Shown piece by piece: positions 50,842-59,938 of a stretch of DNA of 64,000 bases; position 1 is the first letter of the stretch; each line of letters begins with the position of its first letter. Source of the stretch: JAFNAG01 sp050011535. Lineage in GTDB: Bacteria; Acidobacteriota; UBA6911. The DNA is taken from assembly GCA_050011535.1 (NCBI GenBank), contig JBEKIX010000007.1:6316-70315 (forward strand), read 5' to 3'. Made by a program: the position numbers and the translations under genes. The notes below the pieces were generated by a model that did not search any database, was not told the DNA's origin, and worked only from the letters and a program-made list of their open reading frames with translations.

Positions 50842-50848
50842 TCCAAAA

Positions 50849-51793
50849 TCATTCGCGCTCGGCGCCGGCGACCTCGCGGAAGAAGTAATCCTCCAATGAC
50901 GGCCGGATTGGGTTCACGGAAACCAGGCCGGCGCCGTGCGCTATTGCATAAGAAATGATCTCAGTCACCTGTTGCGGGCGCCCGGCACGCAACTGCAGGC
51001 GCTCGCCCATGGGTGTCATAGCGTCGCACAGAGGCCGCAGTCCGGCAGCTACGTCCGCGCTTATGCCTGCCAGCACGATTTCGTGCGCCTCGATCCGGAC
51101 CTTGAGAATGTCGTGCAACGCCCCTACCTGCCGGAGGCGGCCGCGATTCAGAATCGCCACACGGTCGCAGAGCGCTTCGACATCGGGGAGAATGTGGGAG
51201 CTGAAAAAAACCGTGGCACCTCTGCTTTTCAGGCCCAGGATCGCCTGCCGGACTTCCCTTCTGCCCAAGGGGTCGAGCCCTGACATCGGTTCGTCCAGAA
51301 AGATCACGTCCGGATCGTTGATCATCGCCTGAGCCAGCCCGATGCGCTGAATCATTCCCTTGGAAAACCTGCGCAGCTGAAGCTTGCGCGCATCACCCAG
51401 GCCAAGATCCTCCAGCAGTGAGCGGACTCTGTTGCCGAGCACGGGTTGGGGCATGCCAAAGAGAGTGCCGACGTACCACAGGAGTTCTTCGGCGGTGAGA
51501 TAGTCGTAGAAGTAAGGATTCTCGGGCAAATAGCCGATTCGTCGGCGCATCGACACGGAGGTGACCGGCTCACCTAGAATATGAGCCTGACCTTCTGTGG
51601 GCCGGATCAAGCTCATGAGGATCTTCAGAGTAGTCGTCTTGCCGGCGCCGTTGGGACCCAGGAAACCGAAGACCTCGCCACGCTCCACACTCAGGTTGAG
51701 ATGGTCCAACGCCCGCACAGGATGCTTCTTCCAGAAGCCGACCTGGAAATCCTTCGTCAGATTCTCGATCTCAATAATCGCCATACTCGTCAT
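50849..51793 (-). CDS. ABC transporter ATP-binding protein (ABC-2 exporter)
   Basis: About 314 aa. Walker A GPNGAGKTTT, signature RFSKGMIQRIGLAQAM, Walker B DVIFLDEPMSGLDPLG, switch His in FFSSHILPDVEAL, and a C-terminal regulatory domain ending PSLEDYFFREV as in ABC-2 multidrug/polysaccharide-type ATPases. It energises the permease at 49646. Starts at 51793 or, three codons later, 51784. The start is only 20 bp from that of the divergent hydantoinase gene, so promoters must overlap coding sequence on at least one side. Confidence 0.88.
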   Translation of the reverse strand: MTSMAIIEIENLTKDFQVGFWKKHPVRALDHLNLSVERGEVFGFLGPNGAGKTTTLKILMSLIRPTEGQAHILGEPVTSVSMRRRIGYLPENPYFYDYLTAEELLWYVGTLFGMPQPVLGNRVRSLLEDLGLGDARKLQLRRFSKGMIQRIGLAQAMINDPDVIFLDEPMSGLDPLGRREVRQAILGLKSRGATVFFSSHILPDVEALCDRVAILNRGRLRQVGALHDILKVRIEAHEIVLAGISADVAAGLRPLCDAMTPMGERLQLRAGRPQQVTEIISYAIAHGAGLVSVNPIRPSLEDYFFREVAGAERE

Positions 51794-51799
51794 TTCAGT

Positions 51800-51805
51800 T
51801 ATAAT
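51800..51805 (+). promoter_or_regulatory. Consensus -10 box 8 bp before the hydantoinase start
   Basis: TATAAT at 51800-51805; the ATG is at 51814, so transcription would start at or next to the start codon. There is no Shine-Dalgarno. The -35 region is weak, which lowers confidence. Confidence 0.4.
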
Positions 51806-51813
51806 GCCGGGCT

Positions 51814-53826
51814 ATGTTCAGAATAGGAATCGACACCGGCGGGACATTTACTGATTTCATCGTTCTCGACGGCAAGCGCGTGCGCACGCTCAAACTTCTC
51901 TCTACGCCTGCCAATCCGGCCACGGCCATATTCCAAGGCCTGCACGAGCTTCTGGACAGCCGCGATTGCGACATCCGCCACGGCTCCACCGTGGCCACCA
52001 ACGCCCTCCTCGAGCGCAAAGGCGCGGTCACGGCCTTGATCACTACCGCGGGATTCGAGGATGTCCTCGAGATCGGCCGCCAGAATCGGCCGAAGATCTA
52101 CAGTCTTTTTCCGTCGCGGCCGGATCCTCTGGTTCCTGCTCGCTTGCGTCTGGGAGTGGCGGAACGTGTATTGTACGACGGCGCCGTTTTGGTTCCACTG
52201 AAATCCAGTGCGCTAGACTCGATAGTCGAGAAACTTCGGCGTTCCAGAGTTCAATCGGTCGCAGTCTGCCTGCTTTTTTCATATGCCAATCCTTCCCATG
52301 AAAAACAGATCGGCCGGAAACTGGGAAACTTGAAGATTCCGTTAAGTTTGAGTCACGTTATCCTGCCCGAATATCGGGAATACGAACGCACCTCCACGAC
52401 CGTGGTGAACGCCTATCTGGCCCCGGTCATGGGCCGTTATCTGGGGGACTTGGAGGAGGGTTTGCGCGCCAAACGGGGACGCGCCCATGCAAGCCTGCGC
52501 ATCATGCAGTCGAACGGAGGCACCGTCTCGGCGCGCGCGGCCATCCGGGAGCCTGTCCGGACAATTCTGAGCGGTCCGGCGGGCGGTGTCGTGGGCGCAT
52601 GGGAAGTGGCCCGCCAATCGGGATTTCCGAACATCCTGTCCTTCGACATGGGCGGCACTTCAACGGACGTTTCTCTCTGCGAAGGAGAGATCCGCATCAC
52701 CAGCGAATCCGTGATTGCCAATTGCCCGATCGGTGTTCCGGTCATTGACATTCACACGGTGGGCGCGGGCGGCGGCTCCATCGCGCGCGTCGACGAGGGC
52801 GGAGCGCTGCGAGTCGGACCGGAAAGCGCCGGGGCGGATCCCGGCCCGATTTGCTATGGCAGGGGGACACGCGTGACGGTCACCGACGCGAATCTCTTTC
52901 TCGGCAAGCTTGACACGGAATACCCGTTGGGCGGCCGGCTGCGCCTTGATGGCGGCGGTCTCGATGCCGCGTTCCGCGCCCTCGCGCGCGCAATGGGCGG
53001 AGTCAGCCCAGCCGCGGCAGCTCAAGGGGTGATCGATGTGGCCAACGCTAATATGGAAGCCGCATTGCGGGTGATCTCGGTCGAGCGCGGCTACGATCCC
53101 CGCGACTTCACCCTCGTGACCTTCGGCGGTGCAGGCGGCCTGCACGCCGTCCAGCTGGCCGCGAACCTGTCCATACCCCGCATCCTCATTCCGGAGAATC
53201 CCGGCCTGCTTTCCGCCCTCGGAGTGCTCCTTTCAGACAGTGTCCAGGATTTTTCGCGTACGGTCATGCTCCCCACCCAGGATGCCGGCGCGGCGGCGCT
53301 CGAGACGCGCTTTCGCGAGCTCGAAAAAAGAGCACTGGCTTCGATGAAAGCCGAGGGATTCTCCGCAGATCGAATTCGGCTCGAGCGCTGGATCGACATG
53401 CGCTACCGGGGCCAGAGCTATGAACTCAGCTTCCCCTTCTCCCGTTATTTCGCCGCCGCGTTTCATCGGCGCCACGAGCGACGCTACGGTTACTCCGATC
53501 CGAAAAGAGAATCGGAAATCGTCACACTCCGCGTCCGGGTTCGAGGTTTGTCCGAAAAGCCGCGCGTGCCCAAAGACCGCCTCGGGCCGCCCGACCCGAA
53601 AGGCGCGCTGATCAAGGAAAAGCAGGTTCGTTTTGAAGGCAGGATTTGCCGCGCTCGCGTTTATGAAAGGTCTATGTTGCGTGCCGGCAACCGGATCGCA
53701 GGTCCGGCTCTCATTTTCGAATACAGCGCCACCGCTTCGGTTCCGCCGGGTTATGCATGCGAGGTCGATGCCTACCGAAATCTGCTCATAACTTTGCACT
53801 CCGGACGTCGGACCCGATTCTGTTAA
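51814..53826 (+). CDS. hyuA: Hydantoinase/oxoprolinase family protein, subunit A type
   Basis: 670 aa. Begins with the ATP-binding MFRIGIDTGGTFTDFIVLDG of the HyuA/5-oxoprolinase-A family; HGSTVATNALLERKGAVTAL, ILPEYREYERTSTTVVNAYL, MQSNGGTVS, LSFDMGGTSTDVSLCEG and TVGAGGGSIARVDEGGALRVGPESAGADP are all in place. The family hydrolyses 5-oxoproline, hydantoins or, as acetone carboxylase-like members, activates ketones with ATP. HyuA normally works with HyuB, but no subunit B gene is next to it or elsewhere in this window. Substrate unknown. Possibly leaderless (see the -10 box at 51800). Confidence 0.85.
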   Translation: MFRIGIDTGGTFTDFIVLDGKRVRTLKLLSTPANPATAIFQGLHELLDSRDCDIRHGSTVATNALLERKGAVTALITTAGFEDVLEIGRQNRPKIYSLFPSRPDPLVPARLRLGVAERVLYDGAVLVPLKSSALDSIVEKLRRSRVQSVAVCLLFSYANPSHEKQIGRKLGNLKIPLSLSHVILPEYREYERTSTTVVNAYLAPVMGRYLGDLEEGLRAKRGRAHASLRIMQSNGGTVSARAAIREPVRTILSGPAGGVVGAWEVARQSGFPNILSFDMGGTSTDVSLCEGEIRITSESVIANCPIGVPVIDIHTVGAGGGSIARVDEGGALRVGPESAGADPGPICYGRGTRVTVTDANLFLGKLDTEYPLGGRLRLDGGGLDAAFRALARAMGGVSPAAAAQGVIDVANANMEAALRVISVERGYDPRDFTLVTFGGAGGLHAVQLAANLSIPRILIPENPGLLSALGVLLSDSVQDFSRTVMLPTQDAGAAALETRFRELEKRALASMKAEGFSADRIRLERWIDMRYRGQSYELSFPFSRYFAAAFHRRHERRYGYSDPKRESEIVTLRVRVRGLSEKPRVPKDRLGPPDPKGALIKEKQVRFEGRICRARVYERSMLRAGNRIAGPALIFEYSATASVPPGYACEVDAYRNLLITLHSGRRTRFC

Positions 53827-53841
53827 CTTAAGCGCAATTTG

Positions 53842-53946
53842 AAAAACTTGCCACAGATTACACAGATTTCACTGAACATCGTCTCCCACCATCTGGCTTT
53901 TTCGCATTTAAATCCGTGTAATCTGTGAAATCTGTGGCAAGTTTTT
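53842..53946. terminator. Bidirectional terminator-like palindrome (family F)
   Basis: Outer 18-bp perfect arms AAAAACTTGCCACAGATT (53842-53859) and AATCTGTGGCAAGTTTTT (53929-53946), with further partial pairing inside (TACACAGATTTCAC / GTGTAATCTGTGAAA). The A-run on one side and T-run on the other make it terminator-like in both directions, and it lies between convergent hyuA and rlmB. Confidence 0.7.
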
Positions 53947-54047
53947 TGCCCACTTGCACGACCTCGGCCTTAATCCTTTACCGGCATTGCGTCGGACCAG
54001 GCGCAGCGCGTAGAAAGCGGGTTTGATGGATCGGCTCGTACGGTTTG

Positions 54048-54779
54048 TCAATAGGGGCTGAGCTTTGTACGCTGGCGCAGGACTTCGTAGAGTGCGATTC
54101 CCGCGGCCACGCTCACGTTGTATGAGCTGACTTTGCCGCGCATTGGAATCGCGGCCAGAAAGTCACACTTCTCTTTTACGAGCCGATGCAGGCCGCTCTC
54201 TTCACCACCGAGCACCAGGACGGTCGGCAGCTTGAAATCAAGTTCCCAAACTGGCTTGCCCGACTCGGCATCAAATCCGGCAATCCAATACCCCGCCTCC
54301 TTCAGCTGCTCGATGAGCCGCGCCGTATTCACGCAGCGCGCGATCTTGACGTGCGAGGTCGCACCGGCGCTCACCTTGACCGTGATGGCGCTGAGAGGGG
54401 CACTGCGACGCTGGGGGACGAACACGCCGTCGGCGCCTGCTACTTCGGCGGAACGCAGGATGGCGCCAAGATTGTGCGGATCTTCTATGCCGTCTAGAAC
54501 CAGCAGGAGTCCGGGCGAGTTCGCGCGCGCAAGGACGTCCTCTACGCCGCATAGAGGCATTTCTGAGACGTGGCAAAGAACGCCCTGGTGGCGCGCGCCT
54601 CCGGCTTTTCGATCAAGCCAAGAGCGTTCTTCAAACGCGACCGGCACCTTCTTTTCGCGGCTGAGATCGAGAATCTGTTGAATCCGGGGATTCTTCTGCC
54701 CGCGCTCGACACACACCTTTTCCACGCCGCCCGCGTTCAACGCCTCCCACACCGCATGAATTCCGTATGCCAGCGACAT
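54048..54779 (-). CDS. rlmB: 23S rRNA (guanosine-2'-O-) methyltransferase RlmB
   Basis: SpoU/TrmH-family enzyme of 243 aa that methylates a 23S rRNA guanosine (G2251 in E. coli). Motif 1 DPHNLGAILRSAEVAGADGV, motif 2 VLVLGGEESGLHRLV and motif 3 IPMRGKVSSYNVSVAAGIAL of the trefoil-knot fold are complete, and the N-terminal substrate-binding domain is present. ATG at 54779 is chosen (AGGAAA upstream); a longer frame to 54848 overlaps gltX. It follows gltX by 8 bp, as in the Bacillus radA-gltX-rlmB region. Confidence 0.92.
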   Translation of the reverse strand: MSLAYGIHAVWEALNAGGVEKVCVERGQKNPRIQQILDLSREKKVPVAFEERSWLDRKAGGARHQGVLCHVSEMPLCGVEDVLARANSPGLLLVLDGIEDPHNLGAILRSAEVAGADGVFVPQRRSAPLSAITVKVSAGATSHVKIARCVNTARLIEQLKEAGYWIAGFDAESGKPVWELDFKLPTVLVLGGEESGLHRLVKEKCDFLAAIPMRGKVSSYNVSVAAGIALYEVLRQRTKLSPY

Positions 54780-54787
54780 GTCATTTC

Positions 54788-56320
54788 CTAAAGGGCCGGC
54801 GCTCCGCGCTGGCCCTCTTTGAGGACGGCGGCGAGACGCTCGCGGCATGACATCACGCGCCGCGGGAGGTTCAGGCGGCTCCCTGTCTCATAGATCGGGA
54901 TCAGCCGATCCAGCTCGGGCCCGGATCCAAGCCCAGTCAGCGCGGCGCGAATGGGATGAAACAGGTCCTTCCCTTTCCGTCCCGTTGTCTTCCTCACCAT
55001 GCCGACGATCTCCTTGTAGGCATCGAACGTCAGGAATTCGCGTTCTGCGACAAGGCGGGCAAATTCTCTCGCAACCTGGAGCGATCCCGGATTCGCGAGT
55101 TCCGCGCGCGCCCCTTCGTCAAGATACGGTTCATCGGCATCGAACCCATAGACTATGGAGGCTTCGCGGGAAAGCTGATCCAGGTGATCCACATGGGATC
55201 GCACCGCATCGACGACCAGCTCGAGCCATGAGCGCACGCCCGCATCCGGATCAGCAGGGATCAGCCGTGCTGCCGCAAAATATGGCACTGCCTGCTCCAC
55301 GAGGACGGGAAGCGGCATTCTGTTTATGCATCCGCGGTTCATCCAATCCAGCTTGGCGTTGTCGAAGATCGCGGGACTGCGCGACACGCGCGACAGTTCA
55401 AAAAGCGCGACGATCTCCGGCAAATCCATGATTTCCTTTCCTTCTCCTGGAGGAGACCAGCCGAGCAGCGCCAGATAGTTGGCGAGAGCAGAAGGAAGAT
55501 ATCCCTGACTCCTGAACTCCTCCAGCGAAGTGGCGCCGTGCCGCTTGCTCAGCTTGCTACCATCCGGACCCAGCACCGTCGACAGGTGGGCAAACTCGGC
55601 CACCGGGGCCCCGAGCGCTTCGTAAATGAGGATCTGACGGTGCGTGTTGGACAAGTGGCCTTCCCCGCGGATCACGTGCGAGATTTCCATGGCGATGTCA
55701 TCGACTACGCAGGAAAAATTGTACGTGGGACTCCCGTCACTGCGCAGGATCACCGGATCGCTGATTTGCGTCGTGTCGATGTCGATGCGGCCATAGACCA
55801 GGTCAGAGAATCCAACCTGTCCGGGCCGCACTCGCAGCCGCAGGACTGAGGGCGCGCCGGCCGCCTGGAGCGCCTCGACCTGAGCCCGGGTAAGGTGCCG
55901 GCACTTTCCGGAGTAACGCGGCATTTCCCCTATTGCCAGCTGCTGCTGGCGTGTCTGATCGAGTTCCTCCTCCGTGCAGAAGCAACGGAATACAAGGTCG
56001 TCAGCAAGCAGCCGATCGGCGCGCTCGCGATAGAGTTCATACCTGTCCGTCTGTCGATATGGGCCGTGCGCACCGCCTATATCGATGCCTTCGTTCCATT
56101 CGAGACCGAGCCAGCGCAGGTCATCGAGGAGCTGCTTTTCGTATTCAGGCCGGCTGCGCTCGGCGTCGGTATCCTCGATGCGCAGAATAAACGTCCCGCC
56201 ATGATGGCGGGCGACAAGCCAATTGAAAAGCGCCGTGCGCGCATTACCCACGTGCAGGAATCCGGTGGGACTGGGCGCGAATCTCACCCGTACCTTCCGG
56301 CCTGGGATATTCGAATCCAT
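54788..56320 (-). CDS. gltX: Glutamyl-tRNA synthetase
   Basis: 510 aa, class I aminoacyl-tRNA synthetase. HIGH region RFAPSPTGFLHVGNARTALF, the GEGHLSNTHRQILIYEALG region and KMSKS-like KLSKRHGATS are present, with the C-terminal anticodon-binding helical domain. It may be discriminating or not; unknown. ATG at 56320 has AAGGAAAA upstream; a longer in-frame start at 56374 is in repeat E3 and is rejected. The last nine residues (EGQRGAPAL) and stop come from a small palindrome identical over 20 bp to one at 59883-59902, so this tail is repeat-derived. Confidence 0.95.
   Translation of the reverse strand: MDSNIPGRKVRVRFAPSPTGFLHVGNARTALFNWLVARHHGGTFILRIEDTDAERSRPEYEKQLLDDLRWLGLEWNEGIDIGGAHGPYRQTDRYELYRERADRLLADDLVFRCFCTEEELDQTRQQQLAIGEMPRYSGKCRHLTRAQVEALQAAGAPSVLRLRVRPGQVGFSDLVYGRIDIDTTQISDPVILRSDGSPTYNFSCVVDDIAMEISHVIRGEGHLSNTHRQILIYEALGAPVAEFAHLSTVLGPDGSKLSKRHGATSLEEFRSQGYLPSALANYLALLGWSPPGEGKEIMDLPEIVALFELSRVSRSPAIFDNAKLDWMNRGCINRMPLPVLVEQAVPYFAAARLIPADPDAGVRSWLELVVDAVRSHVDHLDQLSREASIVYGFDADEPYLDEGARAELANPGSLQVAREFARLVAEREFLTFDAYKEIVGMVRKTTGRKGKDLFHPIRAALTGLGSGPELDRLIPIYETGSRLNLPRRVMSCRERLAAVLKEGQRGAPAL
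54793..54815. repeat. Small GC palindrome at the gltX 3' end (family H-related)
   Basis: GGGCCGGCGC, TCC, GCGCTGGCCC with one mismatch. The 20 bp at 54790-54809 are identical to 59883-59902 beside radA. It encodes the last residues of GltX. Confidence 0.6.
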
Positions 56321-56343
56321 GGCATTTTCCTTGTAACAATGGT

Positions 56344-56534
56344 TCTTGAGGCTCGAAGGGCAGGCAGTTAGCAAGCCCGGACGTGAGACCGGGATCCGAT
56401 TCCGGATTAAAAATCGAGCGCCGAAGACACGGCACTCTGGAAATTTCAGGCGCCGCGCCTTCGGCGCTCAATCTCTCCGCTATCCCTATCCCGGCCTTAT
56501 GGCCGGGCCTATTAATTGCCGGCCCTTCGGGCCT
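56344..56534. repeat. Family E core, truncated copy E3
   Basis: Aligns with the core of E2 in the same orientation (TTGAGGCTCGAAGG, GATTCCGGATTAAAAATCGAGCG, CCCGGCCTTATGGCCGGGCC, GGCCCTTCGGGCC), but the 125-bp conserved flank is missing. It lies between gltX and the adjoining D2 element. Confidence 0.8.
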
Positions 56535-56552
56535 CTGGAGTGGGGCCATTTT

Positions 56553-56793
56553 GCGTCCCGTAGGGACGCCGCGAAAATAGCCCGGCACTTTAGTGCCGGG
56601 ATTATGTGTCAGGTTAAGGACGAGTCCCGTAGGGACGATTGATATGCAGAGCACGGATACTGACCTCCTGATCCAATACGACCAGAGGCACGTCTGTGAA
56701 TAACTCAGCCGTCCCTACGGGACTTGCGATATAGCGATCCGACAATCCCGGCACTGAAGTGCCGGGCTATTATCATTGCGTCCCTAACGGGAC
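56553..56793. repeat. Family D element, copy D2
   Basis: Same order of parts, same orientation and same length (about 240 bp) as D1: two GTCCCGTAGGGAC, GCCCGGCACTTTAGTGCCGGG, conserved middle ATCCAATACGACCAGAGG, then GTCCCTACGGGAC and GTCCCTAACGGGAC. Starts 18 bp after E3. Confidence 0.83.
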
Positions 56794-56864
56794 TCAGCTC
56801 TTGCGATCCAATCATGTTCCACTGAGCAAACCCGGTGCGCCTGCGAATCCTACGCCAACCATTG

Positions 56865-56898
56865 TCTAGGTCCAAGTTCAAGTCCACGTCCAGGTGGA
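56865..56898. repeat. Family I one-arm copy I2
   Basis: TCTAGGTCCAAGTTCAAG then TCCACGTCCAGGTGG: the right-arm hexamers only. It lies just beyond the ispDF stop codon. Confidence 0.65.
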
Positions 56899-56914
56899 GG
56901 AAGCGGGGCATAAG

Positions 56915-58156
56915 TCAGCGCTCAGCACCGGAAAGCAGCACGACCGCTTGAGCCGAAATGCCCTCGCCCCGGCCCTCGGCGTTCATCCCTTCGGTGGTCG
57001 TGGCTTTGATGCTCACGGCAGCAGGTCCCAATCCGAGCGCTTCCGCAATGTTGGTCCGCATGGCCGCAAAAAAAGGAGCAAGCTTGGGCCGCTGCGCCAG
57101 CACGGTCGCGTCTACGTTGATGACGGTCCATCTCCCGTCTGCAAGCTTGTCCTTGACCTCGCGCAGGAACTCCAGGCTGGGCCTGTTGTGGTGAGCCGGA
57201 TCGCTGTCAGGGAAGTGGCGTCCGATGTCGCCCAGGGCCGCCGCTCCGAGGAGTGCGTCACACACGGCATGGATGAGGGCATCAGCATCCGAGTGCCCTT
57301 CCAGGCCCTTCTCAAATGGAATTACGACACCGCCCAGGACGAGTTTGCGACCCTCCACCAGCTGGTGATAGTCAATTCCGTATCCAATGCGAAGCATGGC
57401 ATTTTCTCCCGCAGCCCCTTGCCGCCACGGCTCGCCGGGTCGCTGCAGTGCCAGGAGCCTTTCCGCGATCTCGAGGTCGATAGGATGGGTGATCTTTATG
57501 TTAAAGGGAGATCCTTCCACAATTACTACTTTGTGTCCGGCTCGGCGCACCAGCGAGGATTCATCCGTTCCCAGAAAGCCCTCCGCAGAGGCGCGCGCCA
57601 GGGCGGATCGCAAAATCGAAGCATGGAAGCACTGCGGAGTCTGAACCGCGAACAACTCCTCCCTGGGAGGTGTCTTAAGCACGCGCCCGCGGCGCGACAC
57701 ACGTTGGATGGTCTCGGTGGCGGGCAAGGCTGGGACAGCGCCGCCTGTGCGCAGTGCCGCTTCCACGACTCGATTCAGCGTGGCACGATCGCAGAGCGGG
57801 CGGACGGCATCATGGACTGCAATGAGGTCTGCGTCGGGGAGAACATGCGATACGCCGATCCGCACCGATTCCTGGCGCGTCCGGCCGCCGGCCACGCACA
57901 GCACCGGCACTTTCCATGGGCACGCGAGGATCTGTTCCGCCCGGGATATGTGTTCTTCGGGGAGGGCAATCACCACTTGGACCACGCTCTCCAAGGCAAG
58001 CATGGCCTCCACCGTGCGCAAGAGAATGGGTTTGCCCGCGATCGAAAGGAATTGCTTTGGCTCCGCAGCGCCGACTCTCGTTCCGGCGCCGCCAGCCGCA
58101 ATCACCGCGGCAACTTTAGGTTCCGTGAAGAAAATTCCGCTATGTTGGGACATCAT
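56915..58156 (-). CDS. ispDF: Bifunctional IspD/IspF of the MEP isoprenoid pathway
   Basis: About 413 aa. The N-terminal IspD half (cytidylyltransferase; VAAVIAAGGAGTRVGAAEPK, AVHDAVRPLCDRATL, HPIDLEIAERLL) makes CDP-methylerythritol; the C-terminal IspF half (cyclodiphosphate synthase; RIGYGIDYHQLVEGRKLVLG, with GHSDADALIHAVCDALLG and DIGRHFPDSDP giving the metal ligands) makes MEcPP. Fusion of the two is common but not universal. ATG at 58156 or 58153 (GGGAG upstream) is chosen because the frame to 58288 would run through repeat I3. Located as in the Bacillus radA-yacL-ispD-ispF-gltX order. Confidence 0.92.
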   Translation of the reverse strand: MMSQHSGIFFTEPKVAAVIAAGGAGTRVGAAEPKQFLSIAGKPILLRTVEAMLALESVVQVVIALPEEHISRAEQILACPWKVPVLCVAGGRTRQESVRIGVSHVLPDADLIAVHDAVRPLCDRATLNRVVEAALRTGGAVPALPATETIQRVSRRGRVLKTPPREELFAVQTPQCFHASILRSALARASAEGFLGTDESSLVRRAGHKVVIVEGSPFNIKITHPIDLEIAERLLALQRPGEPWRQGAAGENAMLRIGYGIDYHQLVEGRKLVLGGVVIPFEKGLEGHSDADALIHAVCDALLGAAALGDIGRHFPDSDPAHHNRPSLEFLREVKDKLADGRWTVINVDATVLAQRPKLAPFFAAMRTNIAEALGLGPAAVSIKATTTEGMNAEGRGEGISAQAVVLLSGAER

Positions 58157-58225
58157 GCTCCCAGAAAACCATGTGGCCGACATCGGGCCGAGGATGCCCC
58201 TATGCGTTAACTTAAGCCACTCCCC

Positions 58226-58342
58226 CCACGTGGACGTGGACGTCGACCTAGACCTGGTCCTGGACTTGGACGTTGTTGTAACCGGCACATTTTCGAAAGC
58301 AAGTCCAAGTCTACGTCCAGGTCCAGGTCAAAGTCCACGTGC
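58226..58342. repeat. Family I: inverted hexamer repeat, copy I3
   Basis: Left arm CCCCACGTGGACGTGGACGT... and right arm of GTCCAAGTCTACGTCCAGGT-type units, about 45 bp each with a 40-bp middle. It lies between ispDF and the PIN-TRAM gene and reads as Asp-Val/Leu or Ser-Arg low-complexity peptides in open frames. Confidence 0.78.
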
Positions 58343-58395
58343 GGTAGCGATCGTATGTTAGTACTTATGGACTCGTGAAAATCCGGAGCTCGAGT

Positions 58396-59484
<1,089 letters not shown>

Positions 59485-59831
59485 AAATCAGCTCCTTCGG
59501 CATGGGCGTTATGACGTCTCGAATAAATTGCCGGCCAAGTCTTATAGGCGAGCAGAGGAACAGCAGTATCCATGAGCAACTCATCAGGAGAGTCGCCTGG
59601 GAAATCAAAGATATCAACCGTCCGTCGATTTGTATCATAAGTCGGACTCGCAAGCGCTCCGGGAGCGCAACGGGACGGTGCAGAAAATCAAGCCGGCCCC
59701 GCGGCAGGTTCCGAACACACTTAATCTGAATTTAGCACAGGTGTGAAGTTTGTTGTAATGCAAAGCTTAAAAAACTGGGGGAACTGTTCAGCATTTTTCT
59801 GAGATTCCGATTGCATGATCGAAAGGCAAGA
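59485..59831. other. Intergenic region between PIN-TRAM gene and radA, nothing recognised
   Basis: About 350 bp before repeat A10. It should carry the promoter of the PIN-TRAM gene. No ORF with a ribosome-binding site, tRNA or clear promoter pair was found. Confidence 0.35.
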
Positions 59832-59936
59832 CAAACCTCGAAGACTCAAAGACTCGAAGAGGTGCCGGCTTCTGCGGCCCTGAAAGGGCCGGCGCTCCGC
59901 GCCGCCACTCATTGACGGAGCCTGGAGTCAAACGCG
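59832..59936. repeat. Family A left arm followed by family H fragment (copy A10)
   Basis: AAACCTCGAAGACTCAAAGACTC (A arm), then GCCGGCTTCTGCGGCCCTG, AAAGGGCCGGCGCTCCGCGC and GACGGAGCCTGGAGTCAAACG, the left half of the palindrome nested in A4. The right A arm is absent. It ends two bases before the radA stop codon (complement TCA at 59939-59941). Confidence 0.75.
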
Positions 59937-59938
59937 AC

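Noticed and set aside
56894..58210. Long plus-strand frame opposite ispDF
   Set aside because: Low-complexity Arg/His-rich translation; the minus-strand IspDF has complete catalytic motifs.
58157..58288. N-terminal extension of IspDF rich in Ser/Thr/Arg
   Set aside because: It is the translation of repeat I3 and lies before the IspD domain; the ATG pair at 58153-58156 with GGGAG is a better start.
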